A stretch of 64,000 nucleotides of DNA, from positions 12,360,803 to 12,424,802 of the forward strand of contig JAJEKV010000044.1 in the NCBI GenBank assembly GCA_021234155.1, written 5' to 3'. Below are positions 10,020-22,239 of the stretch, one piece after another. Position numbers and translations under genes: made by a program. The stretch is from Isoetes taiwanensis. Lineage: Eukaryota; Streptophyta; Lycopodiopsida; Isoetales; Isoetaceae. Position 1 is the first letter of the stretch; each line of letters opens with the position of its first letter. A model generated the notes under the pieces. It was not told where the DNA came from and ran no database searches. It saw only the letters and a program-made list of their open reading frames with translations.

Positions 10020-11270
10020 GCAGTTGTAATTTTGACCTTGTGAAATGCGGATAAAGGATCCTGCACAAATAGCATAGTTGACTTCATGTTAAAACACAAC
10101 TTAGGCTTTCCAACGTCAACTTGCTTTTGCTTATTAGCTTTTGCTTACGCACTCACATACCTTATGAACTTTTCCCCTCCCCTGGTAAAATCCAATCACC
10201 AGAAGACTCGACTCAACAAAGACCCTGAAACGCTTTCTGATAGTCTCAATATTATCGTCAACTCATCCCTAATAAGAGCATGTAATTGGTATAAGACACA
10301 GGTCAAAACTTTCTTCCTTGCCCCATATGATACATATGCAAAGCTAAAATGTTTGTTTACTTTTTTTCTCCCAAGCAGCCGTTGCTCTCTTCAGGACAAT
10401 CAAAAAACAAGATGAATTCAGGTTCAATACCAGTGCAAGTTATAGTAACATCCAATCAGATAATGCATATGTTACATAGTACACTGCACAGCAGTGTGCA
10501 TAAATGGATATTCAAGTAGTCGCATGTATGCATATTGTATGTTAATATTATTGACCCACAATTAGATCCTTAGTTCCATCCTGCAACAAAATCTATAAAA
10601 TGCAAAACAAATGTCATTTAAAAACCAATTGCGATAATACCATCAAAACTCATCCACATCAAAAGCTCATGCTACTTTTGTAGGCCTTTACAATTAACCA
10701 TGCCCTTTAAAGCTAAATGAAACAATATTTCAGTTGACCAGGAATATGCCCAACTATCTTTAGTGCCAAAGCTAACAACTTGTAAGCAAAAAAATGAATT
10801 TTCAAATTACAAAAAGATAGATCAACCAAAAGTGAACATTGCAAAAATAAAACTTAGCGATTTGCTGACTATGAGGCAGTTAGATGGATAAACTTCTTTA
10901 CTACAAATTCAAACCCAGCACAGTTCTCTTCATTACGAGGAAATCCATCAATCAAAAATTTGTCATTTCCACTTTCACCCATTGCTCATTGTAGAAGCTT
11001 TACAGTCACTTCTGAGGGGACAATCTTGCCTTCCTTGAACATGTTACAATCATTGTCCCGCATAGAATCACTCTCTTTTTCCATAAAGCGCCACTAAAGG
11101 ATTACCCCTTCAGGATAGTATTGACATGATCACGGACATGTGAACTCACCCATTTTCGATCCGCATTAATTTCGATGCGCCCAATAAATCTCCAAAGCCT
11201 TTGAGATGGAGAAAGCCAAATCTCTCCACAATATTTGAATATTATGCGTCCTTACCACTTCCAGGACCAC
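10020..11270 (-). pseudogene. UMP-CMP kinase, multi-exon pseudogene
   Basis: On the minus strand, separated exons read in the family order. The P-loop GGPGSGK (about 11270-11250) follows a GTGCAG acceptor; then come NIVERFGF, KEGKIVPSEVTVKLLQ, the NMP-binding segment [20 protein letters not shown] (near 10985-10925), PEFILFFDCPEE (near 10425-10385), the arginine-rich lid region [19 protein letters not shown] (near 10268-10210), and a weaker last piece (HKVKITTAAEEV, near 10045). The enzyme moves phosphate from ATP to UMP or CMP. Frameshifts occur after the P-loop and an in-frame stop lies in the KLLQ-AMGES link. The exon spacing implies retained introns, so this is a decayed genomic copy, not a retrocopy. 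The lid lacks the GR that normally precedes VDDN. Confidence 0.75.
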
Positions 11271-11279
11271 CTGCACATG

Positions 11280-11640
11280 TAATAACACATCTAATATTAT
11301 ATTGTAAACAGGACATATTCCAGCTAAACACTATATTTTTATCAAATTAGTATGCCACTCGTAATTCAACTTTGATTTTCTACATCACAATAAATAAAGC
11401 ACATCATGAAGCATCAGCAAACCATCAATAATTGACATACTTCAACCTTCTAACAATAGACACCTTCTTTTCAGCAAATCGTTATCAAAATTTAATCTAT
11501 CAGAATAAACATCTTAATTGACGATTATATTGCTAGCTCTTGTGGATTCACGTCAACAAGAGCAACCAATGGCTAATCTTGCGAGTTCAAGTCGGCAAGG
11601 ATCTTCAAACAAACGGGTGAAGTACTCATAAAACCTCTTT
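11280..11640. other. AT-rich DNA, nothing recognised
   Basis: Probably upstream or intronic sequence of the UMP-CMP kinase pseudogene. No motif or reading frame supports a gene. Confidence 0.3.
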
Positions 11641-11646
11641 CAGATA

Positions 11647-12175
11647 ATGCCAGAATTATTTCAATCCTCTTATACAAGGATTAAAAAAAGGGAGTGTGAA
11701 AATGACCCACAATCTAAGTTGGATTTAAGAAATTATTGTTGTGGCGAGCATTATCAAGAGCTTGATAGTTCATTGAATTTACAAAGGCTCATAATTAGTC
11801 TTCATATTTTGAAAGATGGTAATGAATATCACAAGATATCATGGCTTCCGTTATTAGAATCAGAAGCAGATAACGCTGATGATTAATAATGCATGTTTCA
11901 ACAATGGAGATGTTAGGGGCAACTTCAAAGGCGGGTTGATGAAGAAGTTTCAAAACCAATCTCTATTATGGAGATCTCATCGAGATACTTCTCGAAGTAT
12001 CCGATGATAGATATATCTATGAGCACTTAACTGGTTGCTCAAGTATCAGTACGAGTGTATCTAAAGAGGTTGAAGCCTTCCTTCTTAAGACGGACCCGAT
12101 TTATCGAGCCTATAAGGAAGCGCAAGCAGCAATATTAAAAATTAATGAAGACATCGAGGAAACAAGCTCATGTTG
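11647..12175 (+). CDS. Unrecognised coding-like fragment in two frames
   Basis: A 79-codon frame at 11647-11886 contains ELDSSLNLQRLIISLHILKD. After its stop another frame continues FNNGDVRGNFKGGLMKK and, after a shift, LYYGDLIEILLEVSDD, EVEAFLLKTDPIYRAYKEAQ and NEDIEETSSC before a TGA at 12173-12175. The acidic, helical composition looks like a real protein C-terminus. I do not recognise the family. The frame breaks suggest another decayed gene fragment. Confidence 0.3.
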
Positions 12176-12309
12176 ATCAAGTGTCTAATTATGTGAAGAA
12201 AACATTTTGTTCATGCATTTATACTGAAAATTTGAAAAAGGCATAAATGACATTTCATCAACTTTTTTATCCAATTCAATTCAATGTATATTACTTATAT
12301 GTTGATGCG

Positions 12310-13165
12310 AATTTTAGAGCTTGCGATGCTGCTCTAGTTCTCGACAAGATAACATGGCTAAGGTTGTGATGGCGGGTTGTTGCCAACCCCTAATGTCTGC
12401 AACGAATTTGGGCACTTGGGCCTACAACGGATTTGGAGTCCCTTCCTGATTACTAGGAGCTCTTTCAAACATTATTTTTTGTCTCTAAAATGATTGGTGC
12501 TCAGCAGCAAATTTTGTGCCAGATTGATAATTTACTCAAGGCTGTCATCAGAGGAGATGTTTGTAACATTGCTTGGAGAAACTTCGATAAGAGAACCAAG
12601 AAGGAACAATGAACAAGAAAGAAAGGAGAGGCATCAGATCAGGGGTATTTATTTACTTATGGTGGTCTCACTTCCTTTTGGTTCTTATCAATTTCGTCTG
12701 TCTGAAGCAGGTATGGGTATTGGAAGAGTTTAGTGACCTTGATGAAATGCATGGATTCTCCAGAGCATGTAGTGCAATATGTCATCACCTTATCACCTGG
12801 GTTTCATTAATCACAGTTAATCCATAATTATTTGAGGTAATTTTCTTTTTGCTGATTGACAGATTGTCTGTAAGATCAAGTCAACAACAATTCACATATA
12901 ATGGAGGTATTAACACTGCAGGATATTATTCAAACAAGCAAAGGCTCTTAAATTTATGAGATTTATTTTTTCTTATAGGATTTGAATTATGTTCATACAC
13001 AGTAGGCATCTCTTTCAGAATCTACAAATGTTCATTTCTTGTGTGTCCCTGCATCACAAGGCGTAGTGAATTCACTTCTAATCAGAGTGTATAGGAAATG
13101 TTTTGAAAGCAAATAAGATGGTTTTGATGATTCTTCGCAAATATTATCTCATCACACGACTTTCA
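12310..13165 (+). repeat. Repeat R1, copy 1 (uninterrupted)
   Basis: This block is repeated in direct orientation at 21250-21978, 32379-32466 and 34904-35027. It starts ATTTTAGAGCTTGCGA and ends TTTCAAGAATA. Short open frames (for example LWWSHFLLVLINFVCLKQVW) are partly kept in both copies, but no known protein is recognised. It is the empty-site reference for the insertions in copy 2. Confidence 0.8.
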
Positions 13166-13245
13166 AGAATAAGTCGCATTTAATTAAAGTGGGTCAGATC
13201 TCGACGTTTGGGACTCAGACTGAAAATGGGACTCATACAAAAAAA

Positions 13246-13580
13246 AAAGAGGGGAAGGAGAGGGGGCACACCTTGATAAGGAGAAGGGTAGGAGGAGAAG
13301 GAGGGAGGGGCCACAGGTTGAAGAGGGGAAGGGGATAAGTTGGAAGAAGGGGCAGGGGCAGAGGGGAGAGGAGAGGAGAGCAAAAGGGCAAAGGAGGGGG
13401 GGGGATAAGTTGGAAGAAGGGGAGGGAAGGGGCTGGGGAGGGAGGAGGAGGGAGGGAGGGAGGGAGAGCAAAGAGGCAAAAGAGGAGGGAGAGGGGATAA
13501 GTTGGAAGAAGGGATGGTGAGGAAAGGAAGAGGAGAGCAGGGGCAAAGGAGGAGCGGGAGGGGCAAAGGGGGCAAGGTCG
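13246..13580 (+). repeat. Polypurine tract with GGGGATAAGTTGGAAGAAGG units
   Basis: About 330 bases are almost entirely A and G on this strand. A unit of about 22 bp (GGGGATAAGTTGGAAGAAGG) recurs near 13333, 13402 and 13494 within G-rich filler. Proline/serine-rich frames on the minus strand here are composition artefacts. Confidence 0.85.
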
Positions 13581-13630
13581 TCCCCCGAAAAGTAATAATT
13601 ATTAATATAATCAATAATTAATTAAACTAA

Positions 13631-13809
13631 GGGTGAAAGCATGCTACTGATACCACTTTTGGAACCCTCAAAAGTACCTTCACTGAGTACTTTTAAAACT
13701 GGTACTTTCTGTTTTTGCTTCCCATTAAAATCAATCCAAAACTTTTGAATTGAAGGTCAATAACATGTCAATCTATAGTATTAGAGGATACCAAGCATGC
13801 TTTCACCCC
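13631..13809. mobile_element. Tourist-like MITE (PIF/Harbinger type)
   Basis: The element is 179 bp with terminal inverted repeats GGGTGAAAGCATGCT / AGCATGCTTTCACCC. It is flanked by TAA on both sides (13628-13630 and 13810-13812), the 3-bp target duplication typical of PIF/Harbinger elements. It has no coding capacity. A larger relative is at 52072-52393. Confidence 0.75.
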
Positions 13810-13812
13810 TAA

Positions 13813-15484
13813 TTAGATAATTAATTAAATAATAAATTAAATTAATCTAATGACTAAGTTAAATGACTAAATTAAATAAATGTAATGACTAATGACATGG
13901 TAGTCAAGAATGCATAGAATCACGGCATGGAGCCCAAATACAAAACCAAACACCACAAGTACCTAGGGGCCCAAATAATGACACCAAATACACAATTTGC
14001 CTCCATTCTCGACTACGCAAATGAGAATGAAGCGTCAGATGGCCTAGAGCCCCAATACAAAAATAAATACCATAGCAACAAGCCTAATAGAAGAAGAAAT
14101 ACCACAACCGCAACAACTTAACCTTTGATTCTTAGCAGATAAGGCAACGTATTCGCGAGCTTCTTGCTGGTCCGATCCACGGTGTTGCCTCCTGCTGCGC
14201 TAGTTAAGTATAGTTAACTAGATAATGATATTTTCTCGCCTCACTAGGCCAGAATATAAAGCCTTACCACTATGTAAAACCTCTCCACTATGGCGGAATT
14301 ATGCGATATGTAAGATGGGGCGCGACCATGATTTGTTTTGTTGGAAGGTTTGTTAAAGGCGTAAAATGGTTATTGGGCGAGACTTAGCTTTCTGACGGAT
14401 TTGCTGATGACATGGCTATTCACGATGAGCGGTAGCGGTTCCGCCCGGTGTATTGTTCTCATGCTACATCTGCCGTGAGCGCATCCACCAGCTTCACAAT
14501 CATCGTAGTTTTGGTGCCCTCTGCGCAATTTTGTGAGCAATTAGGGGCACCATCCTGCGGCTTCTTCTAGGCGGCACCAACGGCCTCCTGCGGTCGGGAT
14601 CTTCACCCTGTGATTCCGGTCCTTCTACTGCGCCAATGTCGAACTTCCCGTCTTCATGCTCGGTGGCTCCCTTCCGCCATCATGTTCCCCGCTTCTCTTC
14701 ATGGTCAAGCTCCGACCATCATAAATCAAACCCCCAAAACGACCTCAGCGACATGTACTGGCTCTGCCTTGTAGCTTTAGAGAGATTTGGGGCTTTATCT
14801 GTGCTCTGCGTGCCCGAACTGGATATAAGATAGGATTGGAGTGAGATCTATACAATAAAGGCTTCTGATATAAGCTTATACAACTGGATATAAGCTTATG
14901 ATAGGATTGAAGCGAGATCTATACAATATAAAATTCGCTCGGCAATGGATTGATAGAATATGGTGGCGTTAGATGCCGAGCAAGGAAGATGCAAGGCAAG
15001 GGAAGCTGGAAGCTGGAAGCAATGGTAGACGGAGCAAGGGAAAATGCAAGTCAGTCGGGTAGAGCAAGATGCATGTAAGGCATCTTGCAAGGCATCAGAC
15101 TATTTTTTTCAGGCATTGTGAAGTTGCTTATTGCCGGAAAGGCCATTCTACAGAAATCAAAGGTGTTCGCTGCCTTAAACTGGCCCACGAACAGATCGAT
15201 CTGAGCGGGAGCAGACCGAGTTGTAGGGGCAGATTGCGGAGGATCAGGAGCGGAGGCAGCAGGGGTAGCATTTGCGGGCAGGTGCAGTACCGGGCAGCAT
15301 TTGATCGACGGCAGGCGTCCCCGACCACTTAACTCCCACCGAGTGCCTCTGTTGTAGTGGAGTAAGATCCCGGCTCACATACTCAGATGTGCCCTTCAAG
15401 AACTTTCCACGCCGCGTGATGACCTCTCGAACTTGTGCATCCTCAACCGTGAACACCACGACTCGGTTGTGGCCTGGGTGCTGG
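13813..15484. other. Repeat-rich DNA without a recognised gene
   Basis: Short frames (such as 14636-14833) have no family resemblance. A local tandem repeat around 14817-14935 duplicates AACTGGATATAAG...GAGATCTATACAAT. Another short one (GGAAGCTGGAAGCTGGAAGC) is near 15000. Confidence 0.35.
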
Positions 15485-15790
15485 AGTATTGACATTTAAG
15501 CAAAGCAGCCATATTGAAAACATGCTTAAGAGATTTAATATGTTAGAAGCCAAATGCATAAAAACACGTGTCCTCAGGACATAGACGACTGCAGAAAAGG
15601 CATTATCAACTGAAGAGGAGCTAATAATGGAACATGTGCCATATCGGACTTTAATTGGTTGTCTCCTATATTTATCCAATAGTACACGCCCAGATATTTT
15701 TATATTGTGAATATACTTAGCAGAAGATGTCATAACCCTATAAAGGAGCATTGGACAGCAAGAAAAAGAGTGCTTAGACAAGCTTTAGTT
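15485..15790 (+). mobile_element. Ty1/copia RT-RNase H fragment
   Basis: One frame with a few stops reads FKQSSHIENMLKRFNMLEAK, then YRTLIGCLLYLSNSTRPDIF and KECLDK. This is the linker between reverse transcriptase and RNase H of Ty1/copia polyproteins (pattern Y-R-x-L-I-G-x-L-x-Y-L, then RPD). No LTRs or other domains lie beside it, so it is an isolated relic. Confidence 0.65.
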
Positions 15791-16597
15791 TTTAAATTGA
15801 TTTTGATCTTTGTGTGACATTATTTAAAAAATGTTAGAATTTGATACTGAGTTCATCAACTATGTTGTTGATGAGTATCTACCTGTTTTTAGAAAACATA
15901 TGGGGCAACAAGTGTAATTGTTTGGGAAATTTTAATTACTTCTTCCAAGCTACTGAAGGATTTGCACAAGTTTAACATGAATTTTGGAGAGCCCTACATT
16001 TTCAAAGAAAGGTCTTTTTAATATTGTTCTTCTTCTTGATGTTTTGAATCAAGAACGAAGAGCATTCGCCACGTCATTTGCCTTATATGCATACTTTGGT
16101 AAATAATTTATTACTTTATTTTGCATTAAAGTGCCATGCTAGCCTTGAAGTCGTTTCCATATGGATTTTGCAATTTGAAGACAATGAGAACTATTATTTT
16201 AGTGAAGGAAAATGTTGAAGACTTAACAAAATTCACCTACATAAACACATTCTAGACAAACGTCTGTATGTCAAAATGAACATTCAAATTTCAATTTACT
16301 TATGATGCAAAAAAAGTATTATTCTTTGACACAAGACTCTTGCCACATTCCAACTTCGTAATATTTTTTGCATCATGCTCTTAGTAGCCTAAAATTTCTA
16401 GAAATGGGAAAACACATCACATTACTTTTGTTAGACAAGGCTATGCACTACTTTTCCATCACTCGAGAGAAAATGCCATTTCTAATTCAAAGCCTCTAGC
16501 CAAATTTTATACTTACGAAAGCAATCACTATCGTAATTTTGATTTCACAAGCATGCATACAATTTCAAATCTCCTCGTAGATTTTGTATTTTCTTTT
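15791..16597. other. AT-rich DNA, nothing recognised
   Basis: No coding frame or repeat boundary was identified before the helentron-like 5' end at 16598. Confidence 0.3.
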
Positions 16598-17750
16598 GGG
16601 TTGCCTCGTAGAGAGGGCAATCCCTTGCTTATGAGGGTTGATATATGCTTTCGAGAATATGCCAAAACCGCCCAAACACAATGTAGGTAATAAACTATCA
16701 CGCCTTTAATGGGTGGCCAGCTAAAACCATCTAACCGACAGAGCTAGGCGTGATGCACACCATAGCTCTTATGTTCCTCTTTCTTCCACTGCTGAACTTC
16801 TTCCCATAACGCCTTTGGGGATGCACTTATACAAATGAAGGTATGCCTTGTGACCAAAAACACCCATATATACGCTTTTTTCAAAGGCACATCCAACCCC
16901 TTCCATACAAAGTTTGCCAAAATGGGTCGAAAAAAAACCCCTACGAGCCACTTAGACATGTTATATGGCACCCACAGCCGAGTAATATCTTGTCATCTAT
17001 CTCCATCCACAAGTTATACTCCATTTTCTCAGCTCAATTCTCCAATTCTGATATCCAGTCCCTTTCCATCTTCGCGGTCATCTCCTTTGATGTTTCTATA
17101 GCCTGACGCACCAATTTGAGCCTAGACTAATGACCCTGGTTATGAATGATATTGATCTCTCCAATCCTAAGATCTCAAATGGCGTAATTCTTGTTTCAAG
17201 AAACACTATTGATGCCAGTGTTGAACTCTTTATTCCTAGCTCCCTGCATTGGAAACATTTTATTACTTTCTCGGCGTTGAGCCACTTGTTTGTCGATGTA
17301 CTACACCTCCAGACCTCTACACCATATAGCATCGCTTGTTCACTATCATATGAAACATCCGTCTTTTATGCCCCAATCTATTATAGTGTGCTTTGCAGAT
17401 ACCAATTGCATCCCATAGTAATTTTTTATTGCTGTCTACCATCTTTCTTGCTTCTATGTCATCTTTATTCCTATTTATTCCCTAGGTATTTGGATTCTTG
17501 TACCTTATCCATTGGCTGCTCTAGGTATCTGACTGCTCCTCTCCCTTGCTTGTTCTTCCAAAGCTGACAATCTTTATTTTCTCCAAATTTACCATTAGCC
17601 CTCTTCTAGCACAAAATTCCTCCAGTATATCCAGCATGTATTCTAGCTTCTTAATGTCTGTCGTCGTCATTATCAAGTCTTGGTGGACTAGCATGGGTGC
17701 ATAAGTTTGGCAAATTATTGGCAAGGCAAGGCAAATGATTGACAAAAGTA
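16598..17750 (+). mobile_element. Third helentron-like element, 5' end only (3' end not placed)
   Basis: From 16598, directly after a TTTT run, the sequence GGGTTGCC...GGGCAATCCCTTG...TTATG matches the 5' ends at 21979 and 27425. Shared blocks further in include an ATATGC motif, a GGCCAGC/GGGCAGC block and AACC.TCTAACCGA. A hairpin can form between GGGTTGCC and GGCAATCCC. The 3' end was not found; a weak candidate (GGCAACAAAGACCTT) is near 17860. The interior carries the reverse-transcriptase fragment on the opposite strand. Confidence 0.5.
17096..17745 (-). mobile_element. Non-LTR endonuclease/reverse transcriptase fragment
   Basis: On the minus strand, KKLEYMLDILEEFCARRGLMVNLEKIKI (here 17521-17745, shown as two overlapping parts: KKLEYMLDILEEFC and RRGLMVNLEKIKI) is the thumb-proximal part of a non-LTR reverse transcriptase. 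About 200 bp later MLYGVEVWRC (near 17332) matches the conserved LYGxEVW segment at the end of such proteins. The parts are in different frames with stops between, and the N-terminal RT and endonuclease domains are missing. Confidence 0.6.
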
Positions 17751-18690
17751 AACCTTATAAAACATAGGTTAAATAGTATATTTTAAGCCAAAATATTAAC
17801 TCTATGTTTAAGGATATGGCTTTAAGAAGAGATAAAGCCAAAATCAAGTGGAGTGGCAAAAGGCAACAAAGACCTTTTGAAAAAGGTCAGATTTACTACA
17901 AATATGACAGCAGCATCGAATCAGGGAAATGAACCGCCTTCTCCAACCTCTCCGCTAGAATTGACAGATTTTCATCGATAATCTTCTGCCAGATCTACCG
18001 CCGATCTAGTCAGCTTCTTTAGAATCTTAATGATTAAATCCATGCCCAGACAAAATATCCTTGTTTAAAAATTTGCCATTGCCTATAAATTGCCAATTCT
18101 TAGCATCGATTGACCGGTTGAGTGGTGAACTGCCATAATTTGATCTTAAGACTTGGATCTTTCTCTGATTTTGATGAATTAGAGCTAGATCAATACGAGT
18201 TATTGGCGTAACTTGTTGAAGCATCCTCTAGTTTTGGCAAACTGGAGTTTGACTACTAGAAGTTATTGATGTAACTTCTGTCAAAGGGAATTTAAGCTGG
18301 TTTTATAGGCTAATTTGAGAAGGCTGTGTCCATCTGGCCTTCTCAATATATAAAGAGATTATTTGTCTTTGCTAATAGTGTGATATGTGGAATTTGTAGC
18401 AATTACAAATAGTTTGTCGATTAAGAGACCTTGTTTAATCTGATAAAGTCTCATAATCTGGCTTTGGAGATATAAAAGCATGTCCATTAGGGTTTTTTTG
18501 GGGAGGGATGAAAGAGAAGGGGAGTTCTATTAAAATATAGGGTTTTTCGTGCCGTTGTGAATCATTGGGAGTTCATAAGAATAGAGAGAAAAAGTTATCT
18601 TATTATTATAATATTGTAGTTCATTTGAAGCTTATATTATTATACTAAGGACGAACGAATTTTCTAGAGAAATGACACGAGCCAAACATA
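17751..18690. other. AT-rich DNA, no gene recognised
   Basis: No supported frame. The interval lies between the RT fragment and the poly(T) of the next LINE and may include the unplaced 3' end of the element starting at 16598. Confidence 0.3.
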
Positions 18691-18691
18691 A

Positions 18692-19900
18692 TTTTTTTTT
18701 TTTTTTTGGAGGACAGCAAATAGCAAATTCTTATTAAATATTCCAAAAGAAGTACACACATAGATGCAGAAGACAGAATAAAATCTCAGCAGACAAAGAT
18801 AATTCACTGAGTTGAGCCACCTGTTTATGCATAGGATAAGATACCCAAATATTCCTCAAAAATCAAACGTTTTTTCTTAGGAGCAAGCTGAGAACATAGG
18901 TATGCCTTCACCAATCTGTCTTGCGCCTCGCGAAGAAGTTAGTTGACACTAATTGATAAGCCTTTGAAGATATACAATCGCCTTCTTGTCCAAACAGAGA
19001 CCACAACAACCGGCTGAAGCTAAGTGGAAAGCTATTCCAAGTGGAAGGATAAATGGCGAGAAGCACCTGCTGGCTAGCCAAGGCCACATGGAAAAGAGAT
19101 AGTAACCATGACTAAACTGGCTGAACTTGATCACATAGAAAGAAGCAGTGCTCGAGACTCTCAACTTGCCGCTTATACACTAGGCAGAGTTCTGAAATGC
19201 GGGGATAAAACTTATGAACCAGCACATTAATCCGCAGATATCTGCGAAGGAATTGCCACCATAAGGTAGAAACTTTGAGATGCAACAATTTATTCCAGAC
19301 CCAGGACCATATACGCTTCCACTCGGGAGGGGGATTGCGGAGCTGCCAACCAGCCCGAGGGGGGACAACGTCAACATCAACCAGCTTTTGATATAACGAA
19401 TGCACAAGTTGTACATTAGCAATTTGAGGACCAGTCCAAATAGGCACACCAACTGATTGTGAAGGAGCGTCCCTAAGAAATGTCGTTGACTTTTTGCCCA
19501 CGAGCTCTATCCCATCGAGATAGCATAAACTTAGTCTGAAAAGCATCCTAAGTCAACAAGTGTAAAGCCTCCAAGCATCAACTGTGAGAATACCAAAGAA
19601 GCCTCCAACGCCACCGAAGTCAATGGATGTACAAGTAGCACACAAAGGCATGTAATTATCCGCAGGAATCCACCAACACGAACCCACCTACCCGTGGACA
19701 CACACCTGATTAATCTTAAATAGCACATGAACCGCCTCCCAAGAATCAAGAAGTCCCTTTAAGAAGGGGAAGCATTCGGATATGGACAAAGCTGATAAAA
19801 GAGACACCAATGAAGAACTGCCCTAAATGCCGGTTTTCCAAAAGTAATACACTGCCCAAGTGCTTGTGCAATCAATCTCATTCCAGACGAATGTACCATA
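18692..19900 (-). mobile_element. 5'-truncated LINE, 3' end with zf-RVT domain
   Basis: On the minus strand a 144-codon frame (19546-19112) reads WSWVWNKLLHLKVSTLWWQF, then LRINVLVHKFYPRISELC and SLEHCFFLCDQ. This is the reverse-transcriptase zinc-binding (zf-RVT) domain near the end of plant LINE ORF2, with the E-H-x-F-x-x-C pattern kept. Upstream frames (19749-19531) look like earlier parts of the same protein. The element ends in a poly(A) tail seen as a T run at about 18692-18710. The 5' limit is not defined and no target duplication was found. Confidence 0.7.
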
Positions 19901-21249
19901 CCCGCCAAGTAGCGTCAAGTGAACTTAGATATCATAATTTTACTCAGAAATGAAAGTCAATAGCATTTTCCAACGAAAATAGATGTGGAGTTTTGTTACA
20001 ACGGACTTAGAGACTGGAGTTTTTGTTGCTGTGACGATCACAATTGACAACCCAGTTATAGGCGCATCGCGAAAATGTAATCTGACCAAGAAAATAGAGG
20101 GCACATGAATAAAGCGCAACCTTTACTCCTTTGACATCCGACTGCAATCGCTATCCAACTGTTTTGTTGCTTTTTCTATTCTGCAAGCAAAGTGATGGCC
20201 GATGCGTGGTGGAAGCAGGTCTCTTCGTAAAAAAGCCTTGCTGCCATCGAACATCAGTCATTTCTTATGTTGTTATCTACAGACTAAAGGCACATTGTCA
20301 TTCAAAGCCATTATATAGTCATTCAATCCATTATCACTTATTACTCCACAATTCAAATTCTACTCCACAATTCAAATTCTTCTGGAGTTTATCAGATACT
20401 TAAGCATCCCAGCATTTCTTAAGCATTTTGATTTGAATTTCTGTTTCAAGACGACAAATCACATCTTGTATTTCTGTTGCAAGAGAACACATCGTGCATT
20501 CCTGTTGCTGCATCATGAATTTTCGCAGTCAACTCGGAGGGCTTTAACAGGAGTTTGCTTAGATGAAAAAGGTAGATTGCCTGAAAGCAGCTCCACTGCG
20601 ACTACCAAAGCATTGAATTCAAGCCTTCCTAATTTTGCTGCCCCTTATTTCCATTGCTTTGGCTTTGTTGAAACATAGGACATTGCAATGCAGGAAGCAC
20701 CCATTGTATCTTTAGCTATTGGGAAGCCTTTAATTATTGAAAGGTGCCACCCTCAAAGATTTGTAGAAGGAGCAGCATAAGAAGCAGCATTGCTAAGATT
20801 TCTAAACAAAAGAGGAAGAAGGAATGCGTTAGGGGGAGAGAGAGGAGAAGCAGAAGCAAAGAGAGGAGAAGAGAAGGCTTCCCCGGAGCAAAGAAGAACA
20901 AGGGAAGAAGCATGTTGTGCAAGCTTCCAGTATTCTTCCTTATCAAGGGGGTTGTTGGATCCGTTCCTATGCTGCAACCAAGCGGGATCCATTTAGCTAT
21001 CTAAGGCCTGCATCACTTATGTATTTTTGTTCTTATCCACTTCTCATTTCTGAGACGCATAACACATCTCTGTCGTCAGGGATTTTGGAGTTGCAAGAGC
21101 TCTTGCCTTCAAACTTCTCATCTGAATAGATTTTTGGAAAATAGAAATGTAATATAAGGGCAATCTTTGACTGTATGCCAAGGCCAAATTCTTTCTCACA
21201 GAATATTGTGGTTACAACTTATTTTACCAGACTTCAATAGGGGTTTGAT
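19901..21249. other. Unrecognised DNA between the LINE and R1 copy 2
   Basis: Short frames near 20433-20678 (ALTGVCLDEKGRLPESSSTA) and 20744-21004 (Arg/Lys-rich) show no known family. A TTCAAATTCT tandem lies near 20352-20380. Confidence 0.3.
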
Positions 21250-21978
21250 GTAGATTTTAGAGCTTGCGACGTTGCTCTAGTTCTCGAGAAGATAACATGG
21301 CTAAAGTTATGATGGCTAAGTGTTGTTGCCAACCCCTAATGTCTGCAACGAATTTGGGCACTTGGGCCTACAACAGATTTGGAGTCCCTTCCTGATTATT
21401 AGGAGCTCTTTCAAACATTATTTTTTGTCTCTCAGCAGCATACTGTGGGTCAAATTTGACGAGCAAATTTTGTGCCAGATTGATAATTTACTCAAACCTA
21501 TCATCAGAGGAGATGTTTGCAACATTGCTTGGAGAAACTTTGATAAAAAACCAAGAAGGAACAATGAAGAAGATTTAGATTTTATAGAAAGAAGGAGAGG
21601 CATAAGATCAGAGGTATTTATTTACTTATGGTGGTCTTACTTCCTTTTGGTTTTTATTAATTCCATCTGTCTGAAGCAGGTGTGGGTATTGGAAGAGTTT
21701 AGTGACCTTGATGAAATGCATGGGTTCTCCAGAGCCTGTAGTGTAGCATGTCATCATTTTATCACCTGGCTTTCATTAATCACAGTATACAATACAAGAG
21801 CAAGCATTTCATGAATCATCATGCTTGCAGAAGAATTATTTGAGGTAATTTTCTTTTTGCTGATTGATAGATTATATGTAAGATCAATTCAACAACAATT
21901 CACATATAATGGAGGTATTAACACTACATGATATTATTCAAACAAGCAAAGACTCTTAAATTTATGAGATTTATTTTT
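21250..21978 (+). repeat. Repeat R1, copy 2, first segment
   Basis: Near-identical to 12310-12975 with a few small insertions. It stops after ATTTATTTTT, where the helentron-like element begins. The rest of R1 copy 2 resumes at 32379 and again at 34904. Confidence 0.85.
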
Positions 21979-22239
21979 GGGTTGCCCCTAGGGGGGCAAT
22001 CCCTTGTTTATGTGGGTTTTTGGCATATTCATGGTATATGCTGGCATATACCTAGCCAAAAATCACTAAAACCCTCATTTATAAGTAAATGTTAGGTCAT
22101 CCCTGTTGCCGGCTACCGCTTTGCATACTGCTAACCGGAAGTTTGGATGCATGGAGGCCATCGGCATGAGAGACCATCGGCATCATTTCCGCTTATGAGC
22201 TCCTGGCGATTGTTGTTTGGCTATGGCAGAGCTAGGGAA

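Noticed and set aside
13180-13614. 144- and 120-codon proline/serine-rich frames on the minus strand
   Set aside because: They are produced by the polypurine tract; composition, not coding, keeps them open.
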